NCBI GenBank assembly: GCA_013416445.1
Contig: JACCER010000012.1
Span: 1-64,000 of the forward strand
DNA: 64,000 bases
Source of the DNA: Alcaligenaceae bacterium
Lineage (GTDB): Bacteria > Pseudomonadota > Gammaproteobacteria > Burkholderiales > Burkholderiaceae_B
Direction: 5' to 3'
Below, one piece after another: positions 1 to 9,293 of this stretch. Both the position numbers and the translations under genes were made by a program. The first letter of the stretch is position 1; every line of letters begins with the position of its first letter. Below the pieces are notes generated by a model, which was not told where the DNA came from, ran no database searches, and saw only the letters and a list, made by a program, of their open reading frames with translations.

Positions 1-77
1 GGACAGGCGGGGTGGGAGAGTTCTCAAACAGGCGGTCCGTCAACGCGGCCGATAGCGAAAGTAAGTCTCTCCACCCC

Positions 78-108
78 AGCATCTTTTAGTGTCCCACTAA
101 AAGATGCT
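78..108. repeat. Perfect 14-bp inverted repeat with 3-nt loop
   Basis: The left arm AGCATCTTTTAGTG (78-91) and the right arm CACTAAAAGATGCT (95-108) are exact reverse complements around TCC. Neither flank has a run of T in the right place, so it does not look like a standard intrinsic terminator. It could be an operator, an mRNA 3' hairpin or a remnant of a mobile palindrome. Confidence 0.75.
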
Positions 109-248
109 TAAAAGAACTAGATAAAAACCAAACAAAACAAAACTGCTTAAAAAAACTATACAAGCGCAGCGAGTTCGGCCGACGCCCGGCTGTACGAGGC
201 AGACGCGGAAACAAGCACGCCGTGCCGCACTGAGCTTCACCCACCCCG

Positions 249-381
249 GACAACGTCATAAGAGCCAGACAACGTCATAAGAAACCGACAACGTCATAAG
301 AAACCGACAGCGTCATAAGAATCAGACAAGGCCATCAGAACCACACAACGTCATCAGAGCTATACAATGCGATCAGAGCCG
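249..381. repeat. Seven tandem copies of a 19-bp repeat
   Basis: Units start at 249, 268, 287, 306, 325, 344 and 363. Units 2 and 3 are identical (GACAACGTCATAAGAAACC). Unit 1 differs at three bases, and units 4 to 7 drift progressively (ATAAG becomes ATCAG). There are no spacers, so it is not a CRISPR array. It ends about 90 bp before the start of the DUF1178 gene. Drift along the array suggests expansion by slippage or unequal exchange followed by decay at the gene-proximal end. Confidence 0.85.
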
Positions 382-473
382 AGCAGCACCGCCAAGCGCC
401 ATTCGGATTGACCCAGCGTCATCCGACAAACAGAGCGCCTTGTATTCCACATAACCGCCCGCATATTGTAGCT

Positions 474-959
474 ATGTCATTAAAAGTCTTTGATCTTCAG
501 TGCGACCTGGGCCACGTGTTCGAGGGCTGGTTTGGTTCCGACCACAGCTACGAATCGCAGCAGTCGCGAGGGCTGCTTAGCTGCCCCGTCTGTAACAGCG
601 GTCGTGTCAACAAGAAGCTTTCAGCGCCTCGCCTGAATCTAAGCCGTGCAAAAGAACCCACTGCAGCAGCCACTGCCACACATGCCCAGACTGGTGCCGG
701 CGCAGCCGTGGCCGCACCGGCCGCCCGCCAGATGGCGCAACTGCAGGCCGAAGTGTTGCATCATATACGCCAAATTGTGCGTAATACCGAAAACGTAGGC
801 GATAAATTTGCCCAGGAAGCGCGTCGCATGCGTGACGGCGAGGCGGAAGAGCGCGCCATCAGGGGGACGGCAACCGCTGAAGAAAGAGAAGAATTGGCCG
901 AGGAAGGGATAGCGGTAATGCCCATACCCGACTTCCTCGACGACGACCGCCTGCAATAG
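474..959 (+). CDS. DUF1178 family protein
   Basis: The 161-residue protein begins MSLKVFDLQCDLGHVFEGWF and has an N-terminal CPVC pair plus Cys10, which fits the DUF1178 family of small zinc-ribbon-like proteins. A middle Ala/Thr-rich stretch is followed by an acidic, charged helical tail (about residues 85-161). I chose ATG 474 over the upstream ATG at 408 because conservation expected of the family starts at MSLKVF and the earlier 22 residues look like translated intergenic DNA. No good ribosome binding site is visible. The function of the family is not established. It is convergent with efp. Confidence 0.8.
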   Translation: MSLKVFDLQCDLGHVFEGWFGSDHSYESQQSRGLLSCPVCNSGRVNKKLSAPRLNLSRAKEPTAAATATHAQTGAGAAVAAPAARQMAQLQAEVLHHIRQIVRNTENVGDKFAQEARRMRDGEAEERAIRGTATAEEREELAEEGIAVMPIPDFLDDDRLQ

Positions 960-1005
960 GCCGGCCGTTTACAGCAAGCGGCGCCTGGTCGCCTGCTGCA
1001 CGAAA

Positions 1006-1563
1006 CTACATCACGCGGCTGCGGTATTCGCCAGTGCGTGTATCGATTTCGATTTTGTCACCAATATTACAAAACAGCGGCACACTGACGGTAAAGTCGG
1101 TGCTGGTTTGTGCTGGCTTGAGCACTTTACCCGAGGTGTCGCCTTTGACAGCGGGTTCGGTATAAACGATTTCACGCACCACAATAGTGGGAAGCTCGAC
1201 GGAGATGGCGCGACCATCGTAGAACACGACCTCGACCGTCATGCCTTCTTCAAGATAGTTCAGGGCGTCGCCCATGCTGTCGCTTTCGACTTCGTGCTGG
1301 TTGTATTCTTCGTCCATGAAGACATACATGGGGTCAGCATAGTACGAATAGGTACATTCTTTGTGCTCGAGCTGAACGACTTCGAATTTTTCATCGGCTT
1401 TGGAAACCGTTTCGCTACCCGAGCCCGTAAGCAAGTTCTTGAACTTGAGTTTGACTACTGCCGAGTTGCGGCCTGATTTGTTGTATTCGGTTTTTTGTAC
1501 GACCAGCGCATCGTTGCCTACTTTCACTACGTTGCCAACGCGCAATTCTTGTGCGGTTTTCAT
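1006..1563 (-). CDS. efp: Elongation factor P
   Basis: EF-P relieves ribosome stalling at polyproline stretches. The 185-residue product starts [11 protein letters not shown], the usual EF-P N-terminus. An in-frame ATG 60 bases upstream would add an atypical leader and is rejected. The tip residue that is modified is Arg32, within KSGRNSA, so this is the arginine type that is rhamnosylated by EarP rather than the lysine type modified by EpmA. The earP gene lies 179 bp upstream on the same strand, consistent with this. The OB-like central domain and the C-terminal [16 protein letters not shown] motif are intact. Confidence 0.97.
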   Translation of the reverse strand: MKTAQELRVGNVVKVGNDALVVQKTEYNKSGRNSAVVKLKFKNLLTGSGSETVSKADEKFEVVQLEHKECTYSYYADPMYVFMDEEYNQHEVESDSMGDALNYLEEGMTVEVVFYDGRAISVELPTIVVREIVYTEPAVKGDTSGKVLKPAQTSTDFTVSVPLFCNIGDKIEIDTRTGEYRSRVM

Positions 1564-1742
1564 ATATTTAAAATACTCCGGGGTGTGGTTGCTCCGCCAG
1601 ATGTTGCTGCCGGGCCAGAGCATGACTTATTCCATTGCTAGATCAAACGTGAACTTTGCGGGCTTGGCTTGCCTTACATCAGCAAGGCTTGTGCTTCGTC
1701 TTTCAAGCGAGATCTGGAAATTGAATTACTAAACCCAGTATT

Positions 1743-2858
1743 TTAACCTGATCGCTGCTGTTGCGTGCAAAACTCTAGTAATGAATAGGCCAAATCAGGG
1801 TTTTCAGCCAGTTTTGTGCACCAATTGTTGCTGTCAGATTGCCAGGCTGCCCAGTTTTCTGTTTGCAGCGCATTGTGCAAATGTAAAGAAAGCTCTGCTT
1901 GATTACCGACGTTCCAGGCGCGCATCAGTTGTTGAACCCCCGGAGCATAAGGGGATTGTTCCAGCCAGGCTTGCAGCTTGATCATGTGCGCATCGGCGTC
2001 TTGGGAGTAAATTTGCCAGACTAGCGGCCTGCCTGCCCACAAGGCGCGCACCAAAGAGTCTTCGCCACGCACGAAGTTCAGATCACTGCTCCAGAGCAAG
2101 TGGTCAAAGGCGTCTTGCCCGACAAACGGCATCTCGTGGATATACACCAGGTCGTCAGATTGATTCAGCAAAGCCGGGTATACGCCTGATGGAACAATAA
2201 GCAGGCTGGGGCTGGCTTGCTGTTTCAGTGTGTCTAGCAAGCTTTGGGCCGGTGCGCTGGCATAGCAGAATAGAAACACCTGGCGCGCACCCTGTTGCAA
2301 GCGCTGTATATGCGAGGCCGGTACGCCTATGGCCTGCAAGAGCTCGTTGTGTCGGTCTGTGTTCGATAGCCATTGGTCGCGCCTGGACAACAGGTCTGGT
2401 TCAAGCAGCAAGCCACCTGTCGCAGTCGTAAATCCGGGGAAAAAGAAATACTTGCGCAAACCATTGGCCTGTGCCGATGGCAGCATGTGGCATGATTCAA
2501 CCCAGTTTTCGGCGCTCAGGTATTCAAGATTGATCCACAGGCTGTTTTGCTGGACCATGGCATCAATGAAGGCAGCGGGCGGGTCGCAGGCAAAGGCCTC
2601 TATGACCACTGAATGGGGTTGCAGGCGTGGCGCCAGGTGCGTCCAGTGCACGATTTCGATGCCGTGCACAGACTGCTGCGCAGCCTGCGCATTGATTTCA
2701 TGCGCGATGCGTGAAAAGCTGTACAGGTCGTCGACCCATAAACGTACTGCGCTATTGGGTTGCAGGGCCTTTAATTGCCTGGCCAGACGCCAGCAAACGC
2801 CGATATCGCCGAAATTATCGACGACTCGGCAGAAAATATCGAAAGACAACCTGGCCAT
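1743..2858 (-). CDS. earP: EF-P arginine-32 rhamnosyltransferase
   Basis: EarP transfers rhamnose from dTDP-rhamnose to Arg32 of EF-P. The 371-residue protein has the family N-terminus FDIFCRVVDNFGDIGVCWRL, carrying the two conserved aspartates (Asp14 and Asp18 here). The C-terminal nucleotide-sugar site is in NFVRGEDSLVRALWAGRPL, where the family glutamate is present. It sits between the DUF2863 gene, 16 bp upstream, and its substrate gene efp, all on the minus strand, so cotranscription is likely. Confidence 0.95.
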   Translation of the reverse strand: MARLSFDIFCRVVDNFGDIGVCWRLARQLKALQPNSAVRLWVDDLYSFSRIAHEINAQAAQQSVHGIEIVHWTHLAPRLQPHSVVIEAFACDPPAAFIDAMVQQNSLWINLEYLSAENWVESCHMLPSAQANGLRKYFFFPGFTTATGGLLLEPDLLSRRDQWLSNTDRHNELLQAIGVPASHIQRLQQGARQVFLFCYASAPAQSLLDTLKQQASPSLLIVPSGVYPALLNQSDDLVYIHEMPFVGQDAFDHLLWSSDLNFVRGEDSLVRALWAGRPLVWQIYSQDADAHMIKLQAWLEQSPYAPGVQQLMRAWNVGNQAELSLHLHNALQTENWAAWQSDSNNWCTKLAENPDLAYSLLEFCTQQQRSG

Positions 2859-2874
2859 TTGGCGTTGACAGATC

Positions 2875-4083
2875 CTAATGAAAGTGGACGGGCGCCATGT
2901 CGATTTCGTCAGGGAGTTCGGGGTGCATCATTTCTCCGGACGGATCGGGAAAATAGGGCGCACCGCAATCGTCGCAGAATTCGGCAGGATGCACGCCTGG
3001 CAGGCGTCGGACGTCGGTGACGCCTTGTTCTTTGAGCAAGGCGGTGATTTCGTCTGGGATGTCGATGACTTCGCCCTCTGTGTTGTCGATAGCGGCTTCT
3101 TCTTTGCTTAGCACCGGCCAGATGCAGCCGTAGATCACTTCATCGCTGCTGCGAGTGCTGAAACCGATGCGATATTCTTCTATGGAGGTTTCACCGCAAC
3201 CTGTAATGACGGCGCGCAAGTCGTCGCCAGGCAGGTGCGCCGCTGTTTGCAGCCATGTTACGGCAGCCTTGAGGGCCAGCGGTCGTATGCGCCGGTCGGC
3301 TTCGCGGCTGTTCATGTAGTAGGCGTCGGGCTGCAGGTATTCGACATGGCAGCCGGTAAACAAGGGCGTAATGATTTCGGAGCTGGTCTTTTCCCAGTCA
3401 AGCTGGCTGGCTTTCCTGAGGGCGATAGCGTCGTCTTGGGGGGTTTGCCAGCGGAACAGCGCCTGGCCCTTGGGTACCACGATTGCGCCGATGGCAAAGC
3501 GGGCGTCGGCCAGCATGCCTTCCGGATCTTCTTGCTGGTTGATGGAGCAGGTTTCGGTAGATGCGCCCAACGCCAGCAAGGCAAGGCGCTGCATCCAGGT
3601 ATGGGTTTCCTGGAACGATTGGGGCATTTGGTCAAAGTTGACCAGTGCGGGAATCATGGCCACCGCAGCCCCTTCGGCAATGATGTGGGCTTGCAGGTAT
3701 TGGGTCAGGGCTTTGCTTTGTGGTTCGGTCAGTTCACCATTGGGCAATTGATAGCGTGTCCAGGCCACCACAGGAGCCGAAAACAGCAAGGCGTCGTATT
3801 CTGTGCCTTGATGGGTGATGGTGGTGGATTCGGACAAGGTCTCGGCCTGTTCGACCAAGATTTCGTAGGCGTTCAGGTCAGTGGCAAGCAGCCGTTCAAG
3901 TACGGATTCTATGGTCTGGTTTTTTTTGCCTTGCAATAGTTTGTTCAGTTGGGCGGCAAGCAGGTTTTCCCAGTAAAGGTCTTCGAGCCGGCTTCCAGAA
4001 CGCGCAAGCGCCTGGGTCAAGGCTACAAGGCGTTGGCCGTCGCGGGTTAAACGGGTAGTGGAGAGGGGAGGCATACGGGACAT
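2875..4083 (-). CDS. DUF2863 family protein
   Basis: A protein of about 402 residues matching the DUF2863 family, which I know from Burkholderiales and whose function is unknown. It has no signal peptide or membrane segment. The C-terminus contains a CDDCGAPYFPDPSG motif that could bind a metal, and ends in an acidic/His tail. I place the start at MSRMPPLSTTRL (4083). A second ATG three codons later is equally possible, because neither has a clear ribosome binding site. It is 16 bp upstream of earP, which hints at a shared transcript. Confidence 0.8.
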   Translation of the reverse strand: MSRMPPLSTTRLTRDGQRLVALTQALARSGSRLEDLYWENLLAAQLNKLLQGKKNQTIESVLERLLATDLNAYEILVEQAETLSESTTITHQGTEYDALLFSAPVVAWTRYQLPNGELTEPQSKALTQYLQAHIIAEGAAVAMIPALVNFDQMPQSFQETHTWMQRLALLALGASTETCSINQQEDPEGMLADARFAIGAIVVPKGQALFRWQTPQDDAIALRKASQLDWEKTSSEIITPLFTGCHVEYLQPDAYYMNSREADRRIRPLALKAAVTWLQTAAHLPGDDLRAVITGCGETSIEEYRIGFSTRSSDEVIYGCIWPVLSKEEAAIDNTEGEVIDIPDEITALLKEQGVTDVRRLPGVHPAEFCDDCGAPYFPDPSGEMMHPELPDEIDMAPVHFH

Positions 4084-4180
4084 AAGACAGTACAAGTTGG
4101 TTAGTAGACTAGTGTAACGCTCTACCCGTATTTGTGGGCTGGCTATTAAACATGCGTTTGAATATTGACCGCCACATAAA

Positions 4181-4209
4181 AAACTCCCGATGCATGACAC
4201 CGGGAGTTT
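4181..4209 (-). terminator. Intrinsic terminator of acnB
   Basis: Reading the minus strand, AAACTCCCG and CGGGAGTTT form a 9-bp stem around an 11-nt loop, followed by a T run (TTTTTTA counting the stem end). It lies 27 bp after the acnB stop codon. Confidence 0.85.
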
Positions 4210-4236
4210 CCTTGATGCGCAGGAACTGCTGTTTGC

Positions 4237-6822
4237 TTAGACGCTTACAGAATCGGCAATTTCCTGGAAGTCTTCGATTTGATCGAAGTTCATGTAGCGA
4301 TAGATTTCATCGCTGTTTTCGCTAAGCACGCCCATGTCGGCCATGTACTCTTCCTTGGTCGGGATACGACCCAGGCGCGAGCAAATGGCAGCCAGTTCAG
4401 CCGAGCCCAGGAACACATTGGAGTTCTTGCCCAGACGGTTCGGGAAGTTGCGTGTGCTGGTCGACATGACCGTAGCGCCTTCACGTACCTGTGCCTGGTT
4501 GCCCATGCACAGCGAGCAACCTGGCATTTCCATGCGTGCGCCGGCGCTGCCCAGGACACCGTAGTGACCTTCTTCGGTCAGTTGCTTTTGGTCCATCTTG
4601 GTTGGCGGAGCCACCCACAGCTTGGTGGGCATATCGCGCTTGCCTTCCAGCAGCTTGGATGCTGCGCGGAAATGGCCAATATTGGTCATGCAACTGCCAA
4701 TAAACACCTCGTCGATGACTGTGCCGGAAACATCCGACAAGGTTTTCACGTCGTCGGGGTCGTTCGGGCAGGCGACGATGGGCTCGTGCACATCGGCCAG
4801 GTCGATCTCGATGACGGCAGCGTATTCGGCGTCGGCATCGGGCTCGAGCAATTGCGGGTTGGCTAGCCAGGCCTGCATGGCCTTGATGCGGCGACCCAGT
4901 GAGCGCTCGTCTTCGTAGCCGTTGGCAATCATCCATTTCAGCAGCGTGATATTGCTGGTGATGTATTCGATGATGGGCGCTTTGTCGAGACGCACGGTAC
5001 AGCCAGCGGCGGAACGCTCGGCCGATGCGTCGGACAGTTCAAATGCCTGTTCGACTTTCAAGTCGGGCAGGCCTTCGATTTCGAGGATACGGCCCGAGAA
5101 GATGTTTTTCTTGCCTTGGGTTTCGACGGTGAGCAGGCCTTGCTTGATGGCGTATAGCGGAATGGCGTTGACCAGGTCGCGCAGGGTGACGCCAGGCTGC
5201 AGTTTGCCCTTGAAGCGCACCAGCACCGATTCAGGCATGTCGAGAGGCATGACGCCCGTGGCGGCGGCAAAAGCCACCAGGCCAGAGCCAGCGGGGAAGC
5301 TGATCCCGATAGGGAAGCGGGTATGTGAGTCGCCGCCTGTGCCTACGGTGTCGGGCAACAGCATGCGGTTCAGCCACGAGTGAATGATGCCGTCGCCGGG
5401 GCGCAGCGAAATACCGCCGCGTGTGCTGATGAAGGCGGGTAGTTCGTGGTGAGTTTTGACGTCTACGGGTTTAGGGTAGGCGGCAGTGTGGCAGAACGAC
5501 TGCATGACCAGATCGGCCGAAAAACCCAGGCAAGCCAAGTCTTTGAGTTCGTCACGGGTCATGGGGCCAGTGGTGTCCTGGCTGCCTACCGATGTCATCT
5601 TGGGCTCGCAATAGGTGCCCGGGCGTATGCCTAGTCCTTCGGGCAGGTTGCAAGCGCGTCCGACCATCTTTTGTGCAAGGGTAAAGCCCTTGCCGGTATC
5701 GGCTGGCACTTCCGGCAGACGGAACAGGGTCGAGACAGGCAGACCCAGCGATTCGCGTGCCTTGGCGGTCAGGCCACGACCAATGATCAGCGGAATACGA
5801 CCGCCTGCGCGGGCTTCATCGAACAAGACTTCGGATTTGACTTTGAAGTTGGCAATGACTTCGCCGTTTTTCAGTGCTACGCCTTCGTAGGGGCGCAATT
5901 CGACGGTATCGCCCATATTCATTTGCGAGACGTCGAGTTCTATGGGCAGGGCGCCGGCATCTTCCATGGTGTTATAGAAAATGGGAGCAATCTTCCCGCC
6001 CAGGCAGACGCCGCCAAAGCGTTTGTTGGGAACAAAGGGAATATCTTCGCCGGTATACCAGAGCACCGAGTTGGTGGCTGATTTACGCGATGAGCCCGTG
6101 CCGACCACGTCGCCGACATAGGCAATAAGATGGCCTTTTTTCTTGAGTTCTTCAAGGAACTTGATGGGGCCGATTTTGCCGGGCTCGTCGGGCTCGATGC
6201 CGGCGCGCGGGTTTTTCAGCATGGCCAGGGCGTGCAGCGGAATGTCGGGGCGGCTCCAGGCGTCGGGCGCGGGCGACAGGTCGTCGGTGTTGGTTTCGCC
6301 TGTGACCTTGAATACAGTAATTGTCAGGCTTTCAGGGACTTCAGGGCGGCTGGTGAACCATTCGGCGTCGGCCCAGCTTTGCAGGATGGCCTTGGCGTAC
6401 TGATTGCCCTTGTCGGCCTTGTCTTTGACGTCATGGAAGGCGTCGAATACCAGCAGGGTTTTTTTCAGGCCTTCAGCGGCGACGGGGGCCAGTTCTTTGT
6501 CGTCCAGCAAATCGACCAGCGCGCTGATGTTGTAGCCGCCCAGCATGGTGCCTAGCAATTGAGTGGCGTGCTTTTGGTCGACGAGGCTACAGATTTCCTT
6601 GCCCAGCGTGATGGCGGCCAGGTAGGATGCCTTGACCTTGGCTGCGTCATCGACGCCAGCCGGTACACGGTGTGTAAGCAGGTCGACCAGGAACGCTTCT
6701 TCGCCTGCAGGCGGGTTTTTAAGCAGCTCGATCAGGTCGGCGGTTTGTTGGGGGGAAAGAGGAAGGGGAGGGATGCCTGACGCGGCGCGTTCGGCAACGT
6801 GTTGGCGATATGAATCCAGCAT
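4237..6822 (-). CDS. acnB: Aconitate hydratase B (bifunctional, 2-methylisocitrate dehydratase)
   Basis: AcnB interconverts citrate and isocitrate in the TCA cycle. In bacteria that use PrpD it also hydrates 2-methyl-cis-aconitate to 2-methylisocitrate. The 861-residue length is that of AcnB: N-terminal HEAT-like domain, then the swivel domain, then the [4Fe-4S] catalytic domains. Cluster cysteines are visible in [12 protein letters not shown] and [12 protein letters not shown]. Its promoter carries the same 20-bp operator as the mdh-gntR region. It is separated from prpD by a GNAT gene and a small membrane protein gene. Confidence 0.98.
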   Translation of the reverse strand: MLDSYRQHVAERAASGIPPLPLSPQQTADLIELLKNPPAGEEAFLVDLLTHRVPAGVDDAAKVKASYLAAITLGKEICSLVDQKHATQLLGTMLGGYNISALVDLLDDKELAPVAAEGLKKTLLVFDAFHDVKDKADKGNQYAKAILQSWADAEWFTSRPEVPESLTITVFKVTGETNTDDLSPAPDAWSRPDIPLHALAMLKNPRAGIEPDEPGKIGPIKFLEELKKKGHLIAYVGDVVGTGSSRKSATNSVLWYTGEDIPFVPNKRFGGVCLGGKIAPIFYNTMEDAGALPIELDVSQMNMGDTVELRPYEGVALKNGEVIANFKVKSEVLFDEARAGGRIPLIIGRGLTAKARESLGLPVSTLFRLPEVPADTGKGFTLAQKMVGRACNLPEGLGIRPGTYCEPKMTSVGSQDTTGPMTRDELKDLACLGFSADLVMQSFCHTAAYPKPVDVKTHHELPAFISTRGGISLRPGDGIIHSWLNRMLLPDTVGTGGDSHTRFPIGISFPAGSGLVAFAAATGVMPLDMPESVLVRFKGKLQPGVTLRDLVNAIPLYAIKQGLLTVETQGKKNIFSGRILEIEGLPDLKVEQAFELSDASAERSAAGCTVRLDKAPIIEYITSNITLLKWMIANGYEDERSLGRRIKAMQAWLANPQLLEPDADAEYAAVIEIDLADVHEPIVACPNDPDDVKTLSDVSGTVIDEVFIGSCMTNIGHFRAASKLLEGKRDMPTKLWVAPPTKMDQKQLTEEGHYGVLGSAGARMEMPGCSLCMGNQAQVREGATVMSTSTRNFPNRLGKNSNVFLGSAELAAICSRLGRIPTKEEYMADMGVLSENSDEIYRYMNFDQIEDFQEIADSVSV

Positions 6823-6868
6823 TATGCATGCCCTTTTGTGCGAGGATTAGGGAAAACTACTACCCGTG

Positions 6869-6897
6869 ATTGTAGAAGGAAGCGTTCAGGGAAGCAA
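6869..6897 (-). promoter_or_regulatory. acnB promoter
   Basis: On the minus strand there is a -35 TTGCTT (6892-6897), a 17-nt spacer and a -10 TACAAT (6869-6874). The predicted start of transcription is near 6862, giving a leader of about 40 nt. The operator listed at 6900-6920 begins just upstream of the -35. Confidence 0.65.
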
Positions 6898-6899
6898 AC

Positions 6900-6920
6900 G
6901 TCTTATATCTTATATAAGAC
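6900..6920. promoter_or_regulatory. Predicted GntR operator upstream of acnB
   Basis: TCTTATATCTTATATAAGAC (6901-6920) is preceded by G. It contains the palindrome TCTTATATAAGA plus an extra upstream half site GTCTTATA. The identical 20-mer is found at 12626-12645 in front of mdh. Both lie 3 nt upstream of the -35 element of the minus-strand promoter. Binding by the GntR protein encoded at 12760 is inferred. Confidence 0.7.
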
Positions 6921-6966
6921 TTAAGTTGCCCATGTGTTGCGCCGATGCGAAAACGAGAGATGGTTG

Positions 6967-6998
6967 GTGTCGGATTGCGCCACGCTAATCCGGCAATC
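6967..6998 (+). repeat. REP-like palindrome, diverged copy
   Basis: The arms CGGATT and TAATCCG enclose GCGC/CGC, followed by GCAATC. It lacks the GTAG head, so it is a decayed copy. It is located between acnB and the GNAT gene, just past the GNAT stop codon. Confidence 0.55.
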
Positions 6999-7002
6999 AG
7001 GC

Positions 7003-7278
7003 CTAGGCGATTAAATCGGCATATTCTTTATGCCTGCGTATATAAGCCGCCGCATACGAACACTGCGGGCGTACCCGCCAGCCTTCTGTACGCGCGGTAT
7101 CCAGTGCGTAACGGGTCATATCGGCTGCAATACCCCGACCGCCCACAGCCTCTGGCACACCGGTATGCGTAATCGTCATTACGCCATTGTGCAATTCGTA
7201 ATCCAGCACGCTAAGAATACTGTCTTCGGTCCATTCAAAGCGTTGTTTGGCAATATTGCGTTCAATGCAGCGGCTCAT
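7003..7278 (-). CDS. GNAT-like N-acetyltransferase (small, YjdJ/NATD1-type)
   Basis: A 91-residue protein resembling the minimal GNAT fold of the COG2388 group. The core THTGVPEAVGGRGIAADMTRYAL corresponds to the acetyl-CoA-binding loop and following helix, and RPQCSYAAAYIRRHKEY to the C-terminal strand and helix. A GAGGAA ribosome binding site lies 6-7 bases before the ATG. The substrate is unknown. It lies between acnB and a membrane-protein gene in the same orientation. Confidence 0.8.
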   Translation of the reverse strand: MSRCIERNIAKQRFEWTEDSILSVLDYELHNGVMTITHTGVPEAVGGRGIAADMTRYALDTARTEGWRVRPQCSYAAAYIRRHKEYADLIA

Positions 7279-7303
7279 GGGGTTCCTCGGGTAACAATAT
7301 GAA

Positions 7304-7702
7304 TCAGGGGTTCATTGTAAGCAGGATCAGGCCCCACAATAGCAGCATCGCAAAGATCCCCACAAAGCAGCCGCTCCAAAGCCCGATCAAGGGCCATTTG
7401 ATGCGCGACGGCACTTCGGTGGGCGTCACGTGTGGCAGCAAGCGGTTGGCCTGGCCGAAAATCCAGAATGTGCTATTGGGAAAACATAGTCGCAGGAAGT
7501 AATCCAGCAAGATAGCAGTGCGTATCGATAGGGGATAGCGTTCCCAGGGATGTTGTTTCAGATAAGGATGGCGCAACACCTCGTTGGTTTTCCTGAGCCT
7601 GAACAAAAACAGCATCAGGCCCGACACCAGAGAAGTCAGGGCACAGGCAACCAGCAAGGTAAAAGCAAAAGGCAGGGCATAGAAAACAAATATATCAAAC
7701 AT
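7304..7702 (-). CDS. Unknown membrane protein with two predicted helices
   Basis: I do not recognise this 132-residue protein. The sequence shows a hydrophobic segment near the N-terminus (FVFYALPFAFTLLVACALTS, running on into SGLMLFLF) and a second at the C-terminus (WSGCFVGIFAMLLLWGLILL), with a basic, aromatic-rich stretch between them. Start ATG 7702 is chosen over a GTG at 7735. It is downstream of prpD on the same strand, after a strong hairpin, and may be a separate transcript. Confidence 0.6.
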   Translation of the reverse strand: MFDIFVFYALPFAFTLLVACALTSLVSGLMLFLFRLRKTNEVLRHPYLKQHPWERYPLSIRTAILLDYFLRLCFPNSTFWIFGQANRLLPHVTPTEVPSRIKWPLIGLWSGCFVGIFAMLLLWGLILLTMNP

Positions 7703-7760
7703 GGTTTTTGGTGAAGGGTGGGCAGCAAAAACCACAAGGATAACCTGCCTTGTGCGGCAC

Positions 7761-7786
7761 GCGGCGGTAATTGAAATTACCGCCGC
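7761..7786. repeat. Perfect hairpin at the prpD 3' end
   Basis: GCGGCGGTAATT (7761-7772) and AATTACCGCCGC (7775-7786) are perfect complements and abut the prpD stop codon. No T tract follows on the minus strand, so it is either an imperfect terminator or an mRNA-protecting hairpin at the end of the prpBCD transcript. Confidence 0.7.
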
Positions 7787-7787
7787 C

Positions 7788-9239
7788 TTAAATCACATAT
7801 CTATCTATATACTCATGCACCGCCATTGCTTCGAGCTTGTCTTGGTCTAGCGATACATCAAGAATACGTTCCTGCTGCCTGGGCGGAAATCGCCTCGCCA
7901 GATTGATCCGGAATTTGTTTTCCAACAACGGAATCCCCTCGTCACGCCGCCGTTTATGCCCTATCGGGTACTCGCAAACCACTTCGTCCAGCCTGCTTCC
8001 ATCATTGAGCTCTACTGTCAGCGCATTCGCGATAGAGCGTTTTTCAGGGTCGTGATAATCGACCGTAAACGCCGGGTCTTCCACGCATATTATCTTGCCC
8101 CGCAACGTATCGATACGTGGATCGGCGGCGACCGCATCTTCATAGTCAGCGGCAGTCAGACGGCCGAAAATAATCGGAACCGCCACCATATACTGCACAC
8201 AATGATCGCGGTCAGCAGGGTTGTTCAGGGGGCCTTTCTTGTCGATGATGCGTATGCAGGCCTCGTGCGTGCGTATCGTGATTTTCTTGATGTCGCCATC
8301 AGACTTGCCCGCAGCCTTAAGCTGCTGATGAATATTCATTGCGCATTCCACTGCCGTTTGTGAATGGAATTCAGCAGGAAATGATATCTTGAACAGCACA
8401 TTTTCCATGACATAACTGCCATAGGGGCGCTGGAACCTGAACGGCTGGCCTTTGAACAGTACATCGTAAAACCCCCAGGTTTTGGCCGACAATACCGACG
8501 GATAGCCCATTTCGCCCGTCTGGGCGATGAGCGCCAGGCGCACCGCGCGGCTGGTGGCGTCGCCGGCGGCCCAGCTTTTGCGACTGCCTGTGTTGGGCGA
8601 ATGACGATAGGTGCGCAGGCTTTGGCCATCGACCCAGGCCAGCGATACCGCGTTAATGGTTTCATCGTGCGTCAGGCCCAGCAATTGCGACACCACGGCC
8701 GTAGAGGCCACCTTGACCAGCACGACGTGATCCAGGCCGACCTGGTTGAACGAGTTTTCCAGCGCCAGGCAGCCCTGGATTTCGTGGGCCTTGATCATGG
8801 CGGTCAGCACATGGCGCAAGGTCAGTGGGTTTTTTCCTGCGGCGACCGCATTGCGCGAGAGCCAGTCGGCGGTGGCCAGGATGCCGCCCAGGTTGTCGGA
8901 CGGGTGGCCCCATTCGGCAGCCAGCCAAGTATCGTTGAAATCGAGCCAGCGTATCATGGCCCCGATATTGAATGCGGCCTGCACGGGATCAAGCTGGAAT
9001 TGGGTGCCTGGCACCCTGGCGCCGTTAGGCACGATGGCGCCAGCAACCACAGGGCCCAGCAGCTTGGTGCAAGCGGGGTATTCCAGGGCTTCAAGACCGC
9101 AGCCCAGGGTGTCGATCAAGCAATGGCGGGCGGTGGTATAGGCCAGCGCGCTGCTGATTTCGTAATTGAGTGTGTAGTCGACGATATCGACCAGCGCCTG
9201 GTCCGGCGCTGGCCGTACATTGGAAGTGGAAGCTGACAT
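7788..9239 (-). CDS. prpD: 2-methylcitrate dehydratase PrpD
   Basis: PrpD dehydrates 2-methylcitrate to 2-methyl-cis-aconitate in propionate breakdown. The 483-residue protein is a full-length MmgE/PrpD member: [23 protein letters not shown] lies in the helical domain with the active-site His/Asp region, and [10 protein letters not shown] and DRDHCVQYM are further family motifs. Start ATG 9239 has AGGAG 7 bases upstream. The 21 bases before it (MAYPGEI) are excluded. It is the third gene of prpB-prpC-prpD. No acnD/prpF pair is present, so hydration of the product would fall to AcnB. Confidence 0.95.
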   Translation of the reverse strand: MSASTSNVRPAPDQALVDIVDYTLNYEISSALAYTTARHCLIDTLGCGLEALEYPACTKLLGPVVAGAIVPNGARVPGTQFQLDPVQAAFNIGAMIRWLDFNDTWLAAEWGHPSDNLGGILATADWLSRNAVAAGKNPLTLRHVLTAMIKAHEIQGCLALENSFNQVGLDHVVLVKVASTAVVSQLLGLTHDETINAVSLAWVDGQSLRTYRHSPNTGSRKSWAAGDATSRAVRLALIAQTGEMGYPSVLSAKTWGFYDVLFKGQPFRFQRPYGSYVMENVLFKISFPAEFHSQTAVECAMNIHQQLKAAGKSDGDIKKITIRTHEACIRIIDKKGPLNNPADRDHCVQYMVAVPIIFGRLTAADYEDAVAADPRIDTLRGKIICVEDPAFTVDYHDPEKRSIANALTVELNDGSRLDEVVCEYPIGHKRRRDEGIPLLENKFRINLARRFPPRQQERILDVSLDQDKLEAMAVHEYIDRYVI

Positions 9240-9293
9240 AATTTCTCCTGGGTAGGCCAAATTAATGCAAGCTTCATAGTACTTCCGTTCGTC

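Larger units (their letters stand above)
1..473. other. Non-coding region with an inverted repeat and tandem repeats
   Basis: I see no convincing gene in the first 473 bases. The stretch has an AT-rich part at about 96-165, a perfect inverted repeat at 78-108 and a 19-bp tandem repeat at 249-381, both listed separately. The segment at 9-20 (GGGGTGGGAGAG) also nearly complements 67-77 (CTCTCCACCCC), so a longer fold enclosing about 60 bases is possible. The gene that should lie to the left is outside the window, so I cannot tell whether this is its 3' end, a leader or true intergenic DNA. Confidence 0.5.

Noticed and set aside
249-381. CRISPR-like array
   Set aside because: Repeats are directly adjacent with no unique spacers, and no cas genes are seen.
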